A DNA stretch of 64,000 bases, taken from Streptomyces cadmiisoli. Its GTDB lineage: Bacteria; Actinomycetota; Actinomycetes; Streptomycetales; Streptomycetaceae. Both the position numbers and the translations under genes were made by a program. Positions within the stretch are counted from its first letter, which is position 1, and each line of letters begins with the position of its first letter. The stretch is from NCBI RefSeq assembly GCF_003261055.1, contig NZ_CP030073.1, positions 1,116,001-1,180,000 on the forward strand, read 5' to 3'. Below the pieces are notes generated by a model, which saw nothing but the letters and a program-made list of their open reading frames with translations, did no database searches and was not told the origin of the DNA. Of this stretch, positions 50,616 to 64,000 are shown one piece after another.

Positions 50616-51563
50616 ATGACCGACATCGCAACCCGCGCGACGCGCGTGGTGGAGTCACCCGCGGGCCGCCGCCGTATCAACGGCGGCGGCCCGCGGGCGG
50701 GCACCGTCGTCGCGTTCCTGACCCCGTTCTTCCTTCCGTTCGTGCTGTTCTATCTGGTGCCCGTCGGCTACGCGCTCTGGCAGAGCGTCCGCGTGGTGCG
50801 CCGCACCGGTGGCCAGTACGGGACGTCGTACACGACCTTCGGCGGTTTCGAGCAGTACCTGGAGGTGTTCCAGAACCACGAGTTCTGGGCCAGCATCGGG
50901 CGCATCGGACTGTTCGGCATCGTGCAGGTGCCGGTGATGCTGTTCATCGCGCTGATCATGGCGCTGCTGCTGGACACCCCGCTGCTGAGACTCAAGGCGT
51001 TCTTCCGCATCACGGCGTTCATGCCGTACGCCGTGCCCGGCGTCATCGCCGCGATCATGTGGTCGTACCTCTACTCGCCGCAGCTCAGCCCCGTGGTCGA
51101 CCTGTTGAAGGGCGTCGGCCTAGAACCCGACTTCCTCGGCCCCGGTGCCGTGCTGTGGTCGGCGGCGAACGTCTCCACGTGGCTGTGGACCGGCTACAAC
51201 ATGCTGATCATGTACTCGGCGTTGCAGTCGATCCCGCAGGAACTCTACGAGGCCGCCAAGATCGACGGCGCGAACAACTGGACGATCGCCTGGCGGATCA
51301 AGGTCCCGATCATCGCCCCGTCCCTGGTCCTGACGACGGTGTTCTCGATCATCGGCACGCTGCAGCTCTACGCCGAGCCGGCCGTGCTGCGTCAGATCTC
51401 CTCGAACATCTCCAGCACGTTCACTCCGAACATGCTCGCGTACGCGGTGGCCTCCGGGAACAACTACCAGCAGGCCGCGGCGATCTCCGTGGTCATCGCC
51501 GTCATCACCTTCGTCCTGAGCTTCGGGTTCATGCGACTCACCTCGAAGAAGGCCGGCCTATGA
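50616..51563 (+). CDS. Sugar ABC transporter permease (MalF type)
   Basis: 315 residues, ATG at 50616, eight bases after the binding-protein stop. Six membrane helices and the EAA loop EAAKIDGANNWTIAWRIKVP that docks the ATPase. The stop overlaps the start of the next permease (ATGA at 51560-51563). No ATPase gene lies in the operon; Streptomyces commonly uses the shared MsiK ATPase for such carriers (known; applied here by inference). Confidence 0.94.
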   Translation: MTDIATRATRVVESPAGRRRINGGGPRAGTVVAFLTPFFLPFVLFYLVPVGYALWQSVRVVRRTGGQYGTSYTTFGGFEQYLEVFQNHEFWASIGRIGLFGIVQVPVMLFIALIMALLLDTPLLRLKAFFRITAFMPYAVPGVIAAIMWSYLYSPQLSPVVDLLKGVGLEPDFLGPGAVLWSAANVSTWLWTGYNMLIMYSALQSIPQELYEAAKIDGANNWTIAWRIKVPIIAPSLVLTTVFSIIGTLQLYAEPAVLRQISSNISSTFTPNMLAYAVASGNNYQQAAAISVVIAVITFVLSFGFMRLTSKKAGL

Positions 51564-52417
51564 GCAAGCACCCCGTCACCCGTGAGAGCCGCGTCAGCCG
51601 CACGGCCGTCATGGCGCTGATGTTCCTTCTGGCGATCTACTTCCTGCTCCCGGTCTACTTCCTGATCGTCGCCGCCACGAAGCCGCAGGGCGACCTCGCC
51701 TCCACCAACGGACTGGCGTTCTCCCACTTCAACCTGTTCGAGAACCTGGAGGTCCTGTTCACCCGCAGCGACGGCATCTTCGGCCGCTGGGCCGTGAACA
51801 CCGTCATCTACGCGGTGCTGGGCGCGGCCGTGGGCACCCTGATCTCCGCGCTGTGCGGCTACGCGCTGGCCAAGTTCGAGTTCCGGGGCCGTGAGTTCCT
51901 GTTCTCGGTCATCCTCGGCGGTGTCCTCGTGCCGACCACGGCGCTCGCGCTGCCGCTGTTCCTGCTGTTCTCGGCGACCGGGCTCGTCAACACCTATCTC
52001 GCCGTGTTCCTGCCGAGCATCGTCAGCCCGTTCGGCGTGTATCTGGCCCGTATATTCGCCAACGCGGCCGTTCCCCAGGAACTCATCGAGTCGGCCCGTC
52101 TGGACGGCGCGGGCGAGTTCCGCACCTTCTTCTCGGTGGCGTTCAAACTGATGACGCCGGCGCTGGTGACGATCTTCCTGTTCCAGTTCGTCGCCATCTG
52201 GAACAACTTCTTCCTGCCCATGGTCATGCTGCAGAAGGAGTCGCTCTTCCCGATCACGCTGGGCCTGTACCAGTGGAACGGTCAGACCGCCCGCGCCCCG
52301 CTGCTCCAGCAGTCCGTGATCACCGGCTCGCTGGTGTCGATCGTGCCGGTGATCATCGTGTTCATCCTCCTCCAGCGGTTCTGGCGCACCGGGCTCGCCG
52401 CCGGCTCCCTCAAGTGA
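51560..52417 (+). CDS. Sugar ABC transporter permease (MalG type)
   Basis: 285 residues, ATG at 51560 within the previous stop. Six membrane helices, EAA loop ESARLDGAGEFRTFFSVAFK and the late FQFVAIWNNFFLP. Partner of the MalF-type permease. It is followed at 56 bases by the GH38 gene. Confidence 0.94.
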   Translation: MSKHPVTRESRVSRTAVMALMFLLAIYFLLPVYFLIVAATKPQGDLASTNGLAFSHFNLFENLEVLFTRSDGIFGRWAVNTVIYAVLGAAVGTLISALCGYALAKFEFRGREFLFSVILGGVLVPTTALALPLFLLFSATGLVNTYLAVFLPSIVSPFGVYLARIFANAAVPQELIESARLDGAGEFRTFFSVAFKLMTPALVTIFLFQFVAIWNNFFLPMVMLQKESLFPITLGLYQWNGQTARAPLLQQSVITGSLVSIVPVIIVFILLQRFWRTGLAAGSLK

Positions 52418-52473
52418 CCGCACCCGCACTTCGCTTCCCCCACCCCCCGCCAGCACAGAAGGTGCCCCACACC

Positions 52474-58238
<5,765 letters not shown>

Positions 58239-58253
58239 GCCCGGGACACATCT

Positions 58254-58290
58254 CACGGGGGCAGGTACGAACGGTGTATCCGCCCCCGTG
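58254..58290. terminator. Hairpin between convergent genes
   Basis: CACGGGGGC and its exact complement with a 19-base loop, 16 bases after the beta-galactosidase stop and 57 before the DUF4760 stop. Confidence 0.5.
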
Positions 58291-58346
58291 CCGGCCCGAT
58301 CCGGTTTCGGTGCCGCGCGCGAACCGTCGCACCCGCCGTGACGAGG

Positions 58347-58862
58347 TCACTGACGCCCTCGGTACCACTCGGGCGCATTGGTGCGGGCCTCGTCCGGTCG
58401 GGTCTCCAGGACGAGGTGGTACAGGTTCTCGTAGTACGCCTGCCAGCGCTCGGGGTCGCGAAACCCCCTTCGGCGGCGTCGCTCCCGCTCGGCCAGCGCC
58501 ATCGGACGTACGATCTCCCAGGTCTCGATGACCGAGCCGCCGAGATAGCCGGACACCGGGGCGATCGGTACGACACCGTGGGCGACCAGCGCACCGAGGT
58601 TGTCGTAGAACCAGCACAGGTCCAGAACCTGCCGGCGATGCACCTCCGGCACCGCCGAGAGACCCTGCGACAGGTCCTGGCCGGCCAGTTGGCTCACCAC
58701 GACGTGGCGGGCGCGGGCCAGCTCGGCGCCGCGATGCTCCTGGAAGAGTCCGACGACCGCGGGCAGGCTGTTGGCGTGCCGGGCCAGCCGAATCTGGCGG
58801 AGCGACGCGAGCGCGGTCACCGCCAGGGCCGTTATCGAGACGATCAGTGCCGACAGTTCCAC
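58347..58862 (-). CDS. DUF4760-domain membrane-anchored protein
   Basis: 171 residues from the GTG at 58862 (GGGGGAA four to five bases upstream). One membrane helix (about 3-23, LSALIVSITALAVTALASL), then a helical cytoplasmic domain (LPAVVGLFQEHRG, LDLCWFYDNLGALVAHGVV, WQAYYENLYHLV) like other DUF4760 proteins. Function unknown. The same frame is open far upstream to 59354, but that part is the remnant of a DinB-type gene. Confidence 0.75.
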   Translation of the reverse strand: MELSALIVSITALAVTALASLRQIRLARHANSLPAVVGLFQEHRGAELARARHVVVSQLAGQDLSQGLSAVPEVHRRQVLDLCWFYDNLGALVAHGVVPIAPVSGYLGGSVIETWEIVRPMALAERERRRRRGFRDPERWQAYYENLYHLVLETRPDEARTNAPEWYRGRQ

Positions 58863-59009
58863 TGGATTCCCCCGTCCACGAGTGGCAGCACTGTAGTGAC
58901 CGGGCGCCCCGGTTCCGGGGCGGCGCCGGAAACGCGGTGTCTCGTCCGGGTCGGGACGGAGGCCGACTCCGGTCACCGGTGCCGTTCGGTCGATCCCCGG
59001 GCGCCGCTG

Positions 59010-59354
59010 CTGGCCGACCCGTCCGTCGACGCACGCGCGCAACAGGTCGGCGTGCCCGCAGCGGCGGGCGTACTCCTCGATCCTGTGCACCATGAGTTCC
59101 CGCACCGCCGTCCCGTCCTTCCCGACACGTTCGTCCGGATCCGGGTGCGCGGCCGGCGCGGCGTCGGTCGCGGCCTGCTCCCGCTCCGGATCGGCGTACG
59201 CGGCGTCGACCTCGGACTGCGCGGCGACCGCCTTGTCGAAGTCCGCGTCGCGCTCGCCGTAGAGCTTCGGCAGCGGATCGCCGTCGCCTGCCGGGGCAGG
59301 CGCGGGAGCACGTCGCGGGGCATTGTCAGTGGTGGAGTGCAAGATGACGGGCAT
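59010..59354 (-). pseudogene. C-terminal remnant of a DinB (DUF664) family protein
   Basis: Reads as the end of a DUF664/DinB protein: DADFDKAVAAQSEVDAAYADPERE, then GKDGTAVRELMVHRIEEYARRCGHADLLR and VDGRVGQ. Members are about 160-170 residues and are thought to be metal-dependent thiol-linked enzymes; here the first half is absent and no stop follows VGQ, so the frame runs on toward the DUF4760 gene. The start overlaps the ligA start on the other strand. Most simply a decayed gene cut by the ligA insertion or deletion. Confidence 0.6.
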
Positions 59355-61437
59355 GACAACACCTGCTGCCCAGATCGTGGATGCCGCCGCCTACGCGCAG
59401 GCGGTCGAGGACGCCGTGAAGGCGTCCGCCGCCTACTACTCCGGCGGTACGTCGGCGCTGGACGACGACACCTACGACCGGCTGGTGCGCGGCATAGCGG
59501 ACTGGGAGGCCGCTCATCCCGACGAGGTGCTGCCCGATTCGCCGAGCGGGAAGGTCGCCGGCGGCGCGGTCGAGGGGGACGTCCCGCACACGGTGGCGAT
59601 GCTGAGTCTGGACAACGTGTTCTCGGCGGAGGAGTTCACCGCGTGGACCGAGTCGCTGGCCCGGCGCGTCGGGCACGAGGTCGAGCGGTACGGAGTCGAA
59701 CCGAAGCTGGACGGTCTGGCGGTCGCCGCCCGTTATGCCCACGGGCGCCTGACCCGGCTGATCACACGGGGCGACGGGACGGCCGGGGAGGACGTCTCGC
59801 ACGCCATCGGCACCATCGAGGGCCTGCCCGAGCAGCTTGCCGAGCCGGTCACGGTGGAGGTGCGTGGCGAGGTGCTGATGACCACGGCCCAGTTCGAGCA
59901 CGCCAACGAGGTGCGCACCGCCCACGGCGGCCAGCCGTTCGCCAACCCCCGCAACGCCGCCGCGGGCACCCTGCGCGCCAGGGAACGCGCCTACACCGTG
60001 CCGATGACCTTCTTCGGCTACGGTCTGCTCCCGCTGGCGGACACCGAGCCCGGGCTCGCCGCCGGGCTGGGTGAGGCGGCGCACAGCGACCTGATGGCGC
60101 GGGCCGCCGCTCTGGGCGTGAACACCACGGCCACCACCGCTGTGCCCGGGATCACCGCCGGCACGGTCGACGAGGTGCTGGTGCGGGTGAAGGAGATCGC
60201 CGCCCTGCGCCCGGAGCTGCCGTTCGGGATCGACGGCATCGTCGTCAAGGCCGACCTCGCCGCCGACCAGCGCGCCGCCGGGTCCGGCTCACGCGCCCCC
60301 CGCTGGGCCGTCGCCTACAAGCTGCCGGCCGTCGAGAAGGTGACGCGGCTGCTGGCCGTCGAATGGAATGTGGGCCGCACCGGCATCATCGCCCCGCGCG
60401 CCGTGCTGGAACCGGTCGAGATCGACGGCTCCACCATCACCTACGCGACCCTCCACAACCCGGCCGACATCACCCGTCGCGATCTGCGCGTCGGCGACCA
60501 CGTCATGGTGCACCGGGCGGGTGACGTCATCCCCCGTATCGAAGCGCCCGTCGCCCATCTGCGTACCGGCGAAGAGCAGCCGATCGCCTTCCCCGAGACC
60601 TGCCCGCGCTGCGGATCCGGCATCGACACCAGCGAACAGCGCTGGCGCTGTGAGAACGGCCGCAACTGCCACCTGGTCGCCTCGCTCTCCTACGCCGCCG
60701 GACGCGACCAGCTCGACATCGAGGGTCTCGGCCACACCCGGGTCGTGCAGCTCGTCGAGGCGGGTCTGGTCGCCGACCTCGCCGACCTGTTCACCCTCAC
60801 CCGGGAGCAGTTGCTGAGCCTGGAGCGGATGGGTGAGACCAGCACGGACAACCTCCTCGCCGCGCTGTCCGCGGCCAGGAACCAGCCGCTGTCCCGGGTG
60901 CTGTGCGCACTCGGCGTGCGCGGCACCGGCCGCTCCATGTCGCGGCGCATCGCCCGGCACTTCGCCACGATGGACCTTCTGCGGGCCGCCGATGCCGAAG
61001 CGATCCAGCAGGTCGAGGGCATAGGCACCGAGAAGGCCCCGTCCATCGTCGCCGAACTCGCCGAACTCGCCCCGCTCATCGACAAGCTCGCCGCGGCCGG
61101 AGTGAACATGACCGAGCCGGGCGCCACCCCGCCCACAGTGCGCGAGGACGCGGACGGCGGCGCGGAGCCCGCGGACGTCGCCGACGGCCCGCTGGCCGGG
61201 ATGACGGTGGTGGTCACCGGCGCGATGACCGGCCCCTTGGAGAAGCTCAGCCGCAATCAGATGAACGAGCTCGTCGAACGGGCCGGTGGCCGCTCGTCCT
61301 CCAGCGTCTCCAAGAAGACCAGCCTGGTGGTCGCCGGTGAGGGCGCCGGATCCAAGCGCGCCAAGGCGGAGAGCCTCGGAGTCCGTCTGGCCACGCCGGA
61401 CGAGTTCGCCGTCCTCGTCGCGGCCTACGTCGACTGA
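59344..61437 (+). CDS. ligA: NAD-dependent DNA ligase (LigA family)
   Basis: 697 residues from the ATG at 59344 (GGAG six bases upstream; ATG 59353 is also possible). Adenylation domain with Lys121 in [10 protein letters not shown] fold, zinc finger CPRC...CENGRNC, helix-hairpin-helix repeats ([14 protein letters not shown]) and a C-terminal BRCT domain ([30 protein letters not shown]). All catalytic parts are intact. It seals DNA nicks using NAD. Neighbours are not those of a housekeeping replication gene, so this may be a second ligase (inference). Confidence 0.93.
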   Translation: MTGMTTPAAQIVDAAAYAQAVEDAVKASAAYYSGGTSALDDDTYDRLVRGIADWEAAHPDEVLPDSPSGKVAGGAVEGDVPHTVAMLSLDNVFSAEEFTAWTESLARRVGHEVERYGVEPKLDGLAVAARYAHGRLTRLITRGDGTAGEDVSHAIGTIEGLPEQLAEPVTVEVRGEVLMTTAQFEHANEVRTAHGGQPFANPRNAAAGTLRARERAYTVPMTFFGYGLLPLADTEPGLAAGLGEAAHSDLMARAAALGVNTTATTAVPGITAGTVDEVLVRVKEIAALRPELPFGIDGIVVKADLAADQRAAGSGSRAPRWAVAYKLPAVEKVTRLLAVEWNVGRTGIIAPRAVLEPVEIDGSTITYATLHNPADITRRDLRVGDHVMVHRAGDVIPRIEAPVAHLRTGEEQPIAFPETCPRCGSGIDTSEQRWRCENGRNCHLVASLSYAAGRDQLDIEGLGHTRVVQLVEAGLVADLADLFTLTREQLLSLERMGETSTDNLLAALSAARNQPLSRVLCALGVRGTGRSMSRRIARHFATMDLLRAADAEAIQQVEGIGTEKAPSIVAELAELAPLIDKLAAAGVNMTEPGATPPTVREDADGGAEPADVADGPLAGMTVVVTGAMTGPLEKLSRNQMNELVERAGGRSSSSVSKKTSLVVAGEGAGSKRAKAESLGVRLATPDEFAVLVAAYVD

Positions 61438-61450
61438 ACCGCGCCCCGAC

Positions 61451-61468
61451 CCGGTGCCGCGGCACCGG
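61451..61468. terminator. Small palindrome past ligA
   Basis: CCGGTGCC-GC-GGCACCGG, starting 13 bases after the ligA stop. Confidence 0.4.
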
Positions 61469-61487
61469 ACTGAGCCGCACCCTCGGT

Positions 61488-61522
61488 CCGGCGGCGCCGC
61501 ACCGGGGGTGCGGCGCCGCCGG
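61488..61522 (+). terminator. Strong hairpin after ligA
   Basis: A perfect 16-bp stem (CCGGCGGCGCCGCACC and complement) with a GGG loop, 50 bases after the ligA stop. Very stable; probable terminator. Confidence 0.65.
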
Positions 61523-61593
61523 CCTCCGGCATGTCCCGCATCCGTACGGAGCGCCTCGGTGTCCGTGTCCCGACCGGCCACAACCGGGTCACG

Positions 61594-61623
61594 TTGACGG
61601 TCAAGGTCAGGGTGGTTTAATTT
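61594..61623 (+). promoter_or_regulatory. Promoter of the TDT transporter gene
   Basis: TTGACG (61594-61599), 18-base spacer, TAATTT (61618-61623). The -10 lies inside the HxlR-type motif at 61611-61631. Confidence 0.6.
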
Positions 61624-61631
61624 TGCAACCA
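61611..61631. promoter_or_regulatory. HxlR operator-like motif, copy A
   Basis: GGTTT-N6-GCAACC (61614-61630), flanked by GG(T)G on the left and A on the right. The same pattern, with the same spacing, lies before the HxlR gene at 62849-62870. Confidence 0.6.
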
Positions 61632-61726
61632 GACAGGAGGGGGTGACGGCAGGTTCCGTGTACGCGGCTCGATCGCCCCCTTGGCGGTCGAAGGCTTCGG
61701 ACGCGGTGATGAACGGAAAGGCCAGC

Positions 61727-62797
61727 ATGCAATCGGTCGGCACGGACGAGGCGACGACGAACGGGCTCGACGCCTCTCAGGGAACGCCGGACGTCACGGA
61801 TCCCCACCCCGCGGCACAGAGCGGTACCGACGGCACGGGGCGCTCACCCGCCGTCCGGGCGCAGACGATCAGCCTGCTGTCGATCTCGCTGGGTTCCGCG
61901 GGACTCGGAGGCGCTTGGCAGTCCGCCGCCACCACCCTGGCCGCACCGATGTGGGTGAGTGACGCGCTGTTCGCCCTGAGCGGCGCCGTGTGGCTCGTGC
62001 TGCTGGCACAGTACGTACGTCACGGTGGCGGGCGGTGGCGCAACGTCCTGCACGACCTGCACCACCCCGGCCAGGGCTTCGCCCTCGCCTATGTGCCCAT
62101 CATCGGGATGCTCGCCGCGGGACATGTGTTCCGTCACGGGGTGGACGCGGCCCGCTGGGGTTATGCCGTGTTCGCCGTCCTGGCCGCGGTCGTCGCCGCC
62201 CGCCTGCTGGCGCACTGGGTCACGGGCGGTCTGGCCTCGGCGCCCCTGCACCCCGGCTACCTCCTGCCGGTGGTGTCCGCCCCCTTCATATCCAGCGCCA
62301 CCGCCTCGACACTCGGCCTGCCGGAGGTCGCCGAGGCCACGTTCGCCGTCGGCGTCCTGTACTGGCTCGCGTTCGGCACCGTCATCCTCGGCGGTCTGGT
62401 CGCCCACGGCGGCAAGATGCCGCCGCCGGCCCGTCCGACCCTCACGGTGCTGGTGATCCCGCCCGCCGTCGGCGGACTGGCCTGGACGGCGGCCCATCAC
62501 GGCACCTTCGACGCCGTGGGTCAGGGCTTCGCCGGACTGCTGATCTTCACGCTCCTGGTCGTCGTGTTCCTTCTGCCGGACCTGCGCCAGCAGTCGTTCC
62601 ACTACGGGTACTGGATCTTCTCCTTCCCCGTGGCGGCCGGCACCAACTTCCTCCTGCTGTGGCTCCGCGGAACCGATGTGCCCGGCTGGCGGCCGGTGTC
62701 GTGGCTGCTGCTCGCCACGGTGAGCACGGCGTTCGTCGCGCTGTACGCGGCCACGCTCCGGCACGCACGCCGCAGCCGGACCGGCGCGGCCGCATAG
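61727..62797 (+). CDS. TDT/TehA-SLAC1-like transporter
   Basis: 356 residues from the ATG at 61727 (GGAAAGG five bases upstream; earlier in-frame GTG/ATG codons lack spacing). A ~45-residue polar N-terminus is followed by about ten membrane helices in the alternating pattern of the TDT family (TehA, SLAC1, Mae1): SLLSISLGSAGLGGAWQSAATT, HPGYLLPVVSAPFI, LYWLAFGTVILGGL and FWIFSFP-like IFSFPVAAGTNF. Such proteins pass anions, tellurite-related compounds or C4-dicarboxylates. Likely repressed by the adjacent HxlR protein through the shared motif at its promoter. Confidence 0.85.
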   Translation: MQSVGTDEATTNGLDASQGTPDVTDPHPAAQSGTDGTGRSPAVRAQTISLLSISLGSAGLGGAWQSAATTLAAPMWVSDALFALSGAVWLVLLAQYVRHGGGRWRNVLHDLHHPGQGFALAYVPIIGMLAAGHVFRHGVDAARWGYAVFAVLAAVVAARLLAHWVTGGLASAPLHPGYLLPVVSAPFISSATASTLGLPEVAEATFAVGVLYWLAFGTVILGGLVAHGGKMPPPARPTLTVLVIPPAVGGLAWTAAHHGTFDAVGQGFAGLLIFTLLVVVFLLPDLRQQSFHYGYWIFSFPVAAGTNFLLLWLRGTDVPGWRPVSWLLLATVSTAFVALYAATLRHARRSRTGAAA

Positions 62798-62832
62798 ACG
62801 CCGGGAGGCCGCCGGGCCCGACCGGCGGGGGT

Positions 62833-62860
62833 TTGCTCACCATGACGAGGCGGTTTAGAT
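62833..62860 (+). promoter_or_regulatory. Promoter of the HxlR gene
   Basis: TTGCTC (62833-62838), 16-base spacer, TTAGAT (62855-62860); the -10 again lies inside the HxlR-type motif. Confidence 0.45.
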
Positions 62861-62870
62861 TCGCAACCAC
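62849..62870. promoter_or_regulatory. HxlR operator-like motif, copy B
   Basis: GGTTT-N6-GCAACC (62852-62868), preceded by GGC and followed by ACC. Matches copy A in sequence, spacing and position relative to the -10. Confidence 0.6.
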
Positions 62871-62920
62871 CACAGTGAGCGGAGTACGCCTCACAACGCC
62901 GACTCAGGAGGGCCGTCGGA

Positions 62921-63379
62921 GTGCGCAGGACCACGTTTGCCGAAGCCCCGTGCCCGGTGGCCCGGTCGCTCGACCAGATCGGCGACTGGTGGTCGCTGCT
63001 GATCATCCGCGACGCACTCGACGGCGTACGGCGTTTCAGCGAGTTCCAGAAGAGTCTCGGCCTCGCCCGGAACATCCTGAGCACCCGGCTCGCCAAACTC
63101 GTCTCCCACGGCATCCTGCGCTCGCAGCCGGCCTCGGACGGCAGCGCGTACCAGGAATACGTCCTCACCGAGAAGGGCGAGTCGCTGCGCCTGGTGATCC
63201 AGGCGCTGCACCAGTGGGGCGGGGACTTCCTCTTCACCGAGGATGAGCAGCCCCCGCCGCTCGTGGAGAAAGTCACCGGTGAGCGTGTGGCCCGGCTCGA
63301 ACTCACACGGTCCGACGGACGGGTGCTGCACCCCGGCGAGGTCACGGTCCTCAAGCCCAGGCCGGCCAGCGACTCCTGA
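62921..63379 (+). CDS. HxlR-family transcription regulator
   Basis: 152 residues, GTG at 62921 with AGGAGG nine bases upstream. Winged helix with CPVARSLDQIGDWWSLLIIRDA, RFSEFQKSLGLARNILSTRLAKLVSHGIL and YQEYVLTEKGESL, then a short C-terminal extension. The N-terminal Cys11 before the helix is the place where HxlR-type sensors hold a reactive cysteine. It likely represses its own gene and the TDT transporter. Confidence 0.9.
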   Translation: MRRTTFAEAPCPVARSLDQIGDWWSLLIIRDALDGVRRFSEFQKSLGLARNILSTRLAKLVSHGILRSQPASDGSAYQEYVLTEKGESLRLVIQALHQWGGDFLFTEDEQPPPLVEKVTGERVARLELTRSDGRVLHPGEVTVLKPRPASDS

Positions 63380-63498
63380 ACCACCGGGGACACCGGACCC
63401 GGTACCACGCGGGTTCCCCCGCCCGGGGTCGGCCACGACGCCGGAGGGTCGGCGCAGTACCGTCGCACGCACGACGGGAAACGCTGGAAGAGGAAGCC

Positions 63499-64000
63499 AT
63501 GACCCGGAACGCGGTCGACGCCGCGCACGTCGAGGACGCGGTGCTCGCACGCGGCGCCCAGGCCGGTGACATCACCGCACTCGGTCTGCTGCTGGAACGG
63601 CACCGGGCCGGTATGCGGGCGGTGGCGCTGAGCATTCTGGGGCCGGGGCCCGACGTCGACGACGTGGTCCAGGACGCGGCCGTGACCGCGCTGCGCAGGG
63701 TGGGCGACGTCCGGGACCCGTCGGCGGTGGGCGCGTGGCTGCGGATGATCGTGCGCAACGCCTGCCGTTCCCTGGTGCGCGAATCCGTTGCCTTCCGCCC
63801 CCTCGACGATGTGCACGTGCCGGCCGGCGGCGTGGGTCCCGAGGAATGGCTGGAGCGCCACACGATGCGGGACTGGATCTGGGAGGCCGTCGAAAAGCTG
63901 TCCCCGACGCTGCGCCTGCCCCTGGTGCTGCGCCACTTCACCACCGGGGTGACCTCCTACGAGCGGATAGCGGAGGCCTGCGGGGTCCCGGTCGGCACGG
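63499..64000 (+). CDS. ECF-type RNA polymerase sigma factor, 3'-truncated by window edge
   Basis: ATG at 63499 with AGAGGAAGCC just before it; 167 residues are in the window and the frame is still open. Sigma region 2 (ITALGLLLERHRAGMRAVAL, DVDDVVQDAAVTALRRVGDV) and the start of region 4 (LSPTLRLPLVLRHFTTGVTSYERIAEACGVPVGT) are visible. Its group cannot be assigned without the C-terminus. Confidence 0.88.
   Translation, partial: MTRNAVDAAHVEDAVLARGAQAGDITALGLLLERHRAGMRAVALSILGPGPDVDDVVQDAAVTALRRVGDVRDPSAVGAWLRMIVRNACRSLVRESVAFRPLDDVHVPAGGVGPEEWLERHTMRDWIWEAVEKLSPTLRLPLVLRHFTTGVTSYERIAEACGVPVGT

Overview
This is a very GC-rich, gene-dense piece of actinomycete chromosome, most likely Streptomyces. 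The evidence is the codon bias (G/C in third positions), many GTG/TTG starts, translation-coupled ATGA and GTG overlaps, families typical of that genus (SpoIIE-type phosphatases, ECF41 sigma factor, HelR, CGNR and HxlR regulators), and no essential housekeeping block. No rRNA, tRNA, CRISPR array or complete insertion sequence was seen. The mix of stress, detoxification, sugar-use and regulator genes, with several decaying genes, fits an adaptive region rather than the conserved core. 

Layout. 1-6958: the tail of an FAD disulfide oxidoreductase, a divergent pair of SpoIIE-family regulators (one with an intact and one with an eroded phosphatase site), a remnant of an aldehyde dehydrogenase, a frameshifted HEAT-like gene and a PfkB sugar/nucleoside kinase. 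7119-14786: a tightly coupled six-gene run that starts with a trypsin-co-occurring small protein and a 1292-residue protease/STAND-NTPase/WD40 protein, followed by a class II aldolase-like protein, a zinc dehydrogenase, a radical SAM protein and a nucleoside phosphorylase-like protein. This is the most unusual locus in the window. 14919-22998: Old Yellow Enzyme, SDR, DMT transporter, PPK2, diacylglycerol-kinase-like protein, a LexA paralogue, DUF1348 protein and a histidine-phosphatase-fold protein. 23341-25109: a two-component system. 

25152-43183 is a series of small regulator-plus-enzyme modules, most with a readable operator: TetR/hemerythrin (leaderless promoter), CGNR regulator/haloalkane-dehalogenase-like hydrolase (three TAACC-N18-GGTTA sites), MarR/NmrA reductase (two NGAG-N6-CTCCT sites), ECF41 sigma factor with its target promoter driving a quinone-reductase-like protein and a carboxymuconolactone decarboxylase, and HxlR/enoyl-CoA hydratase (perfect 10-bp palindrome). 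MsrA, an RraA-like protein, thioredoxin reductase, an MOSC-ferredoxin reductase fusion and a Rid protein add redox and stress functions. 

43296-46979 looks like a rifamycin-resistance cassette: a rifamycin-associated element (RAE) palindrome, a macrolide/rifamycin-type glycosyltransferase and the RNA-polymerase-recycling ATPase HelR. 47949-58238 is a LacI-controlled carbohydrate locus (lipoprotein, two ABC permeases, GH38 alpha-mannosidase, GH2 beta-galactosidase) with four tandem 12-bp operator-like repeats. 58347-64000 has a DUF4760 protein, a DinB remnant, an NAD-dependent DNA ligase, and a TDT-family transporter plus HxlR regulator that share an operator motif. The window ends inside an ECF sigma factor gene that runs off the edge.
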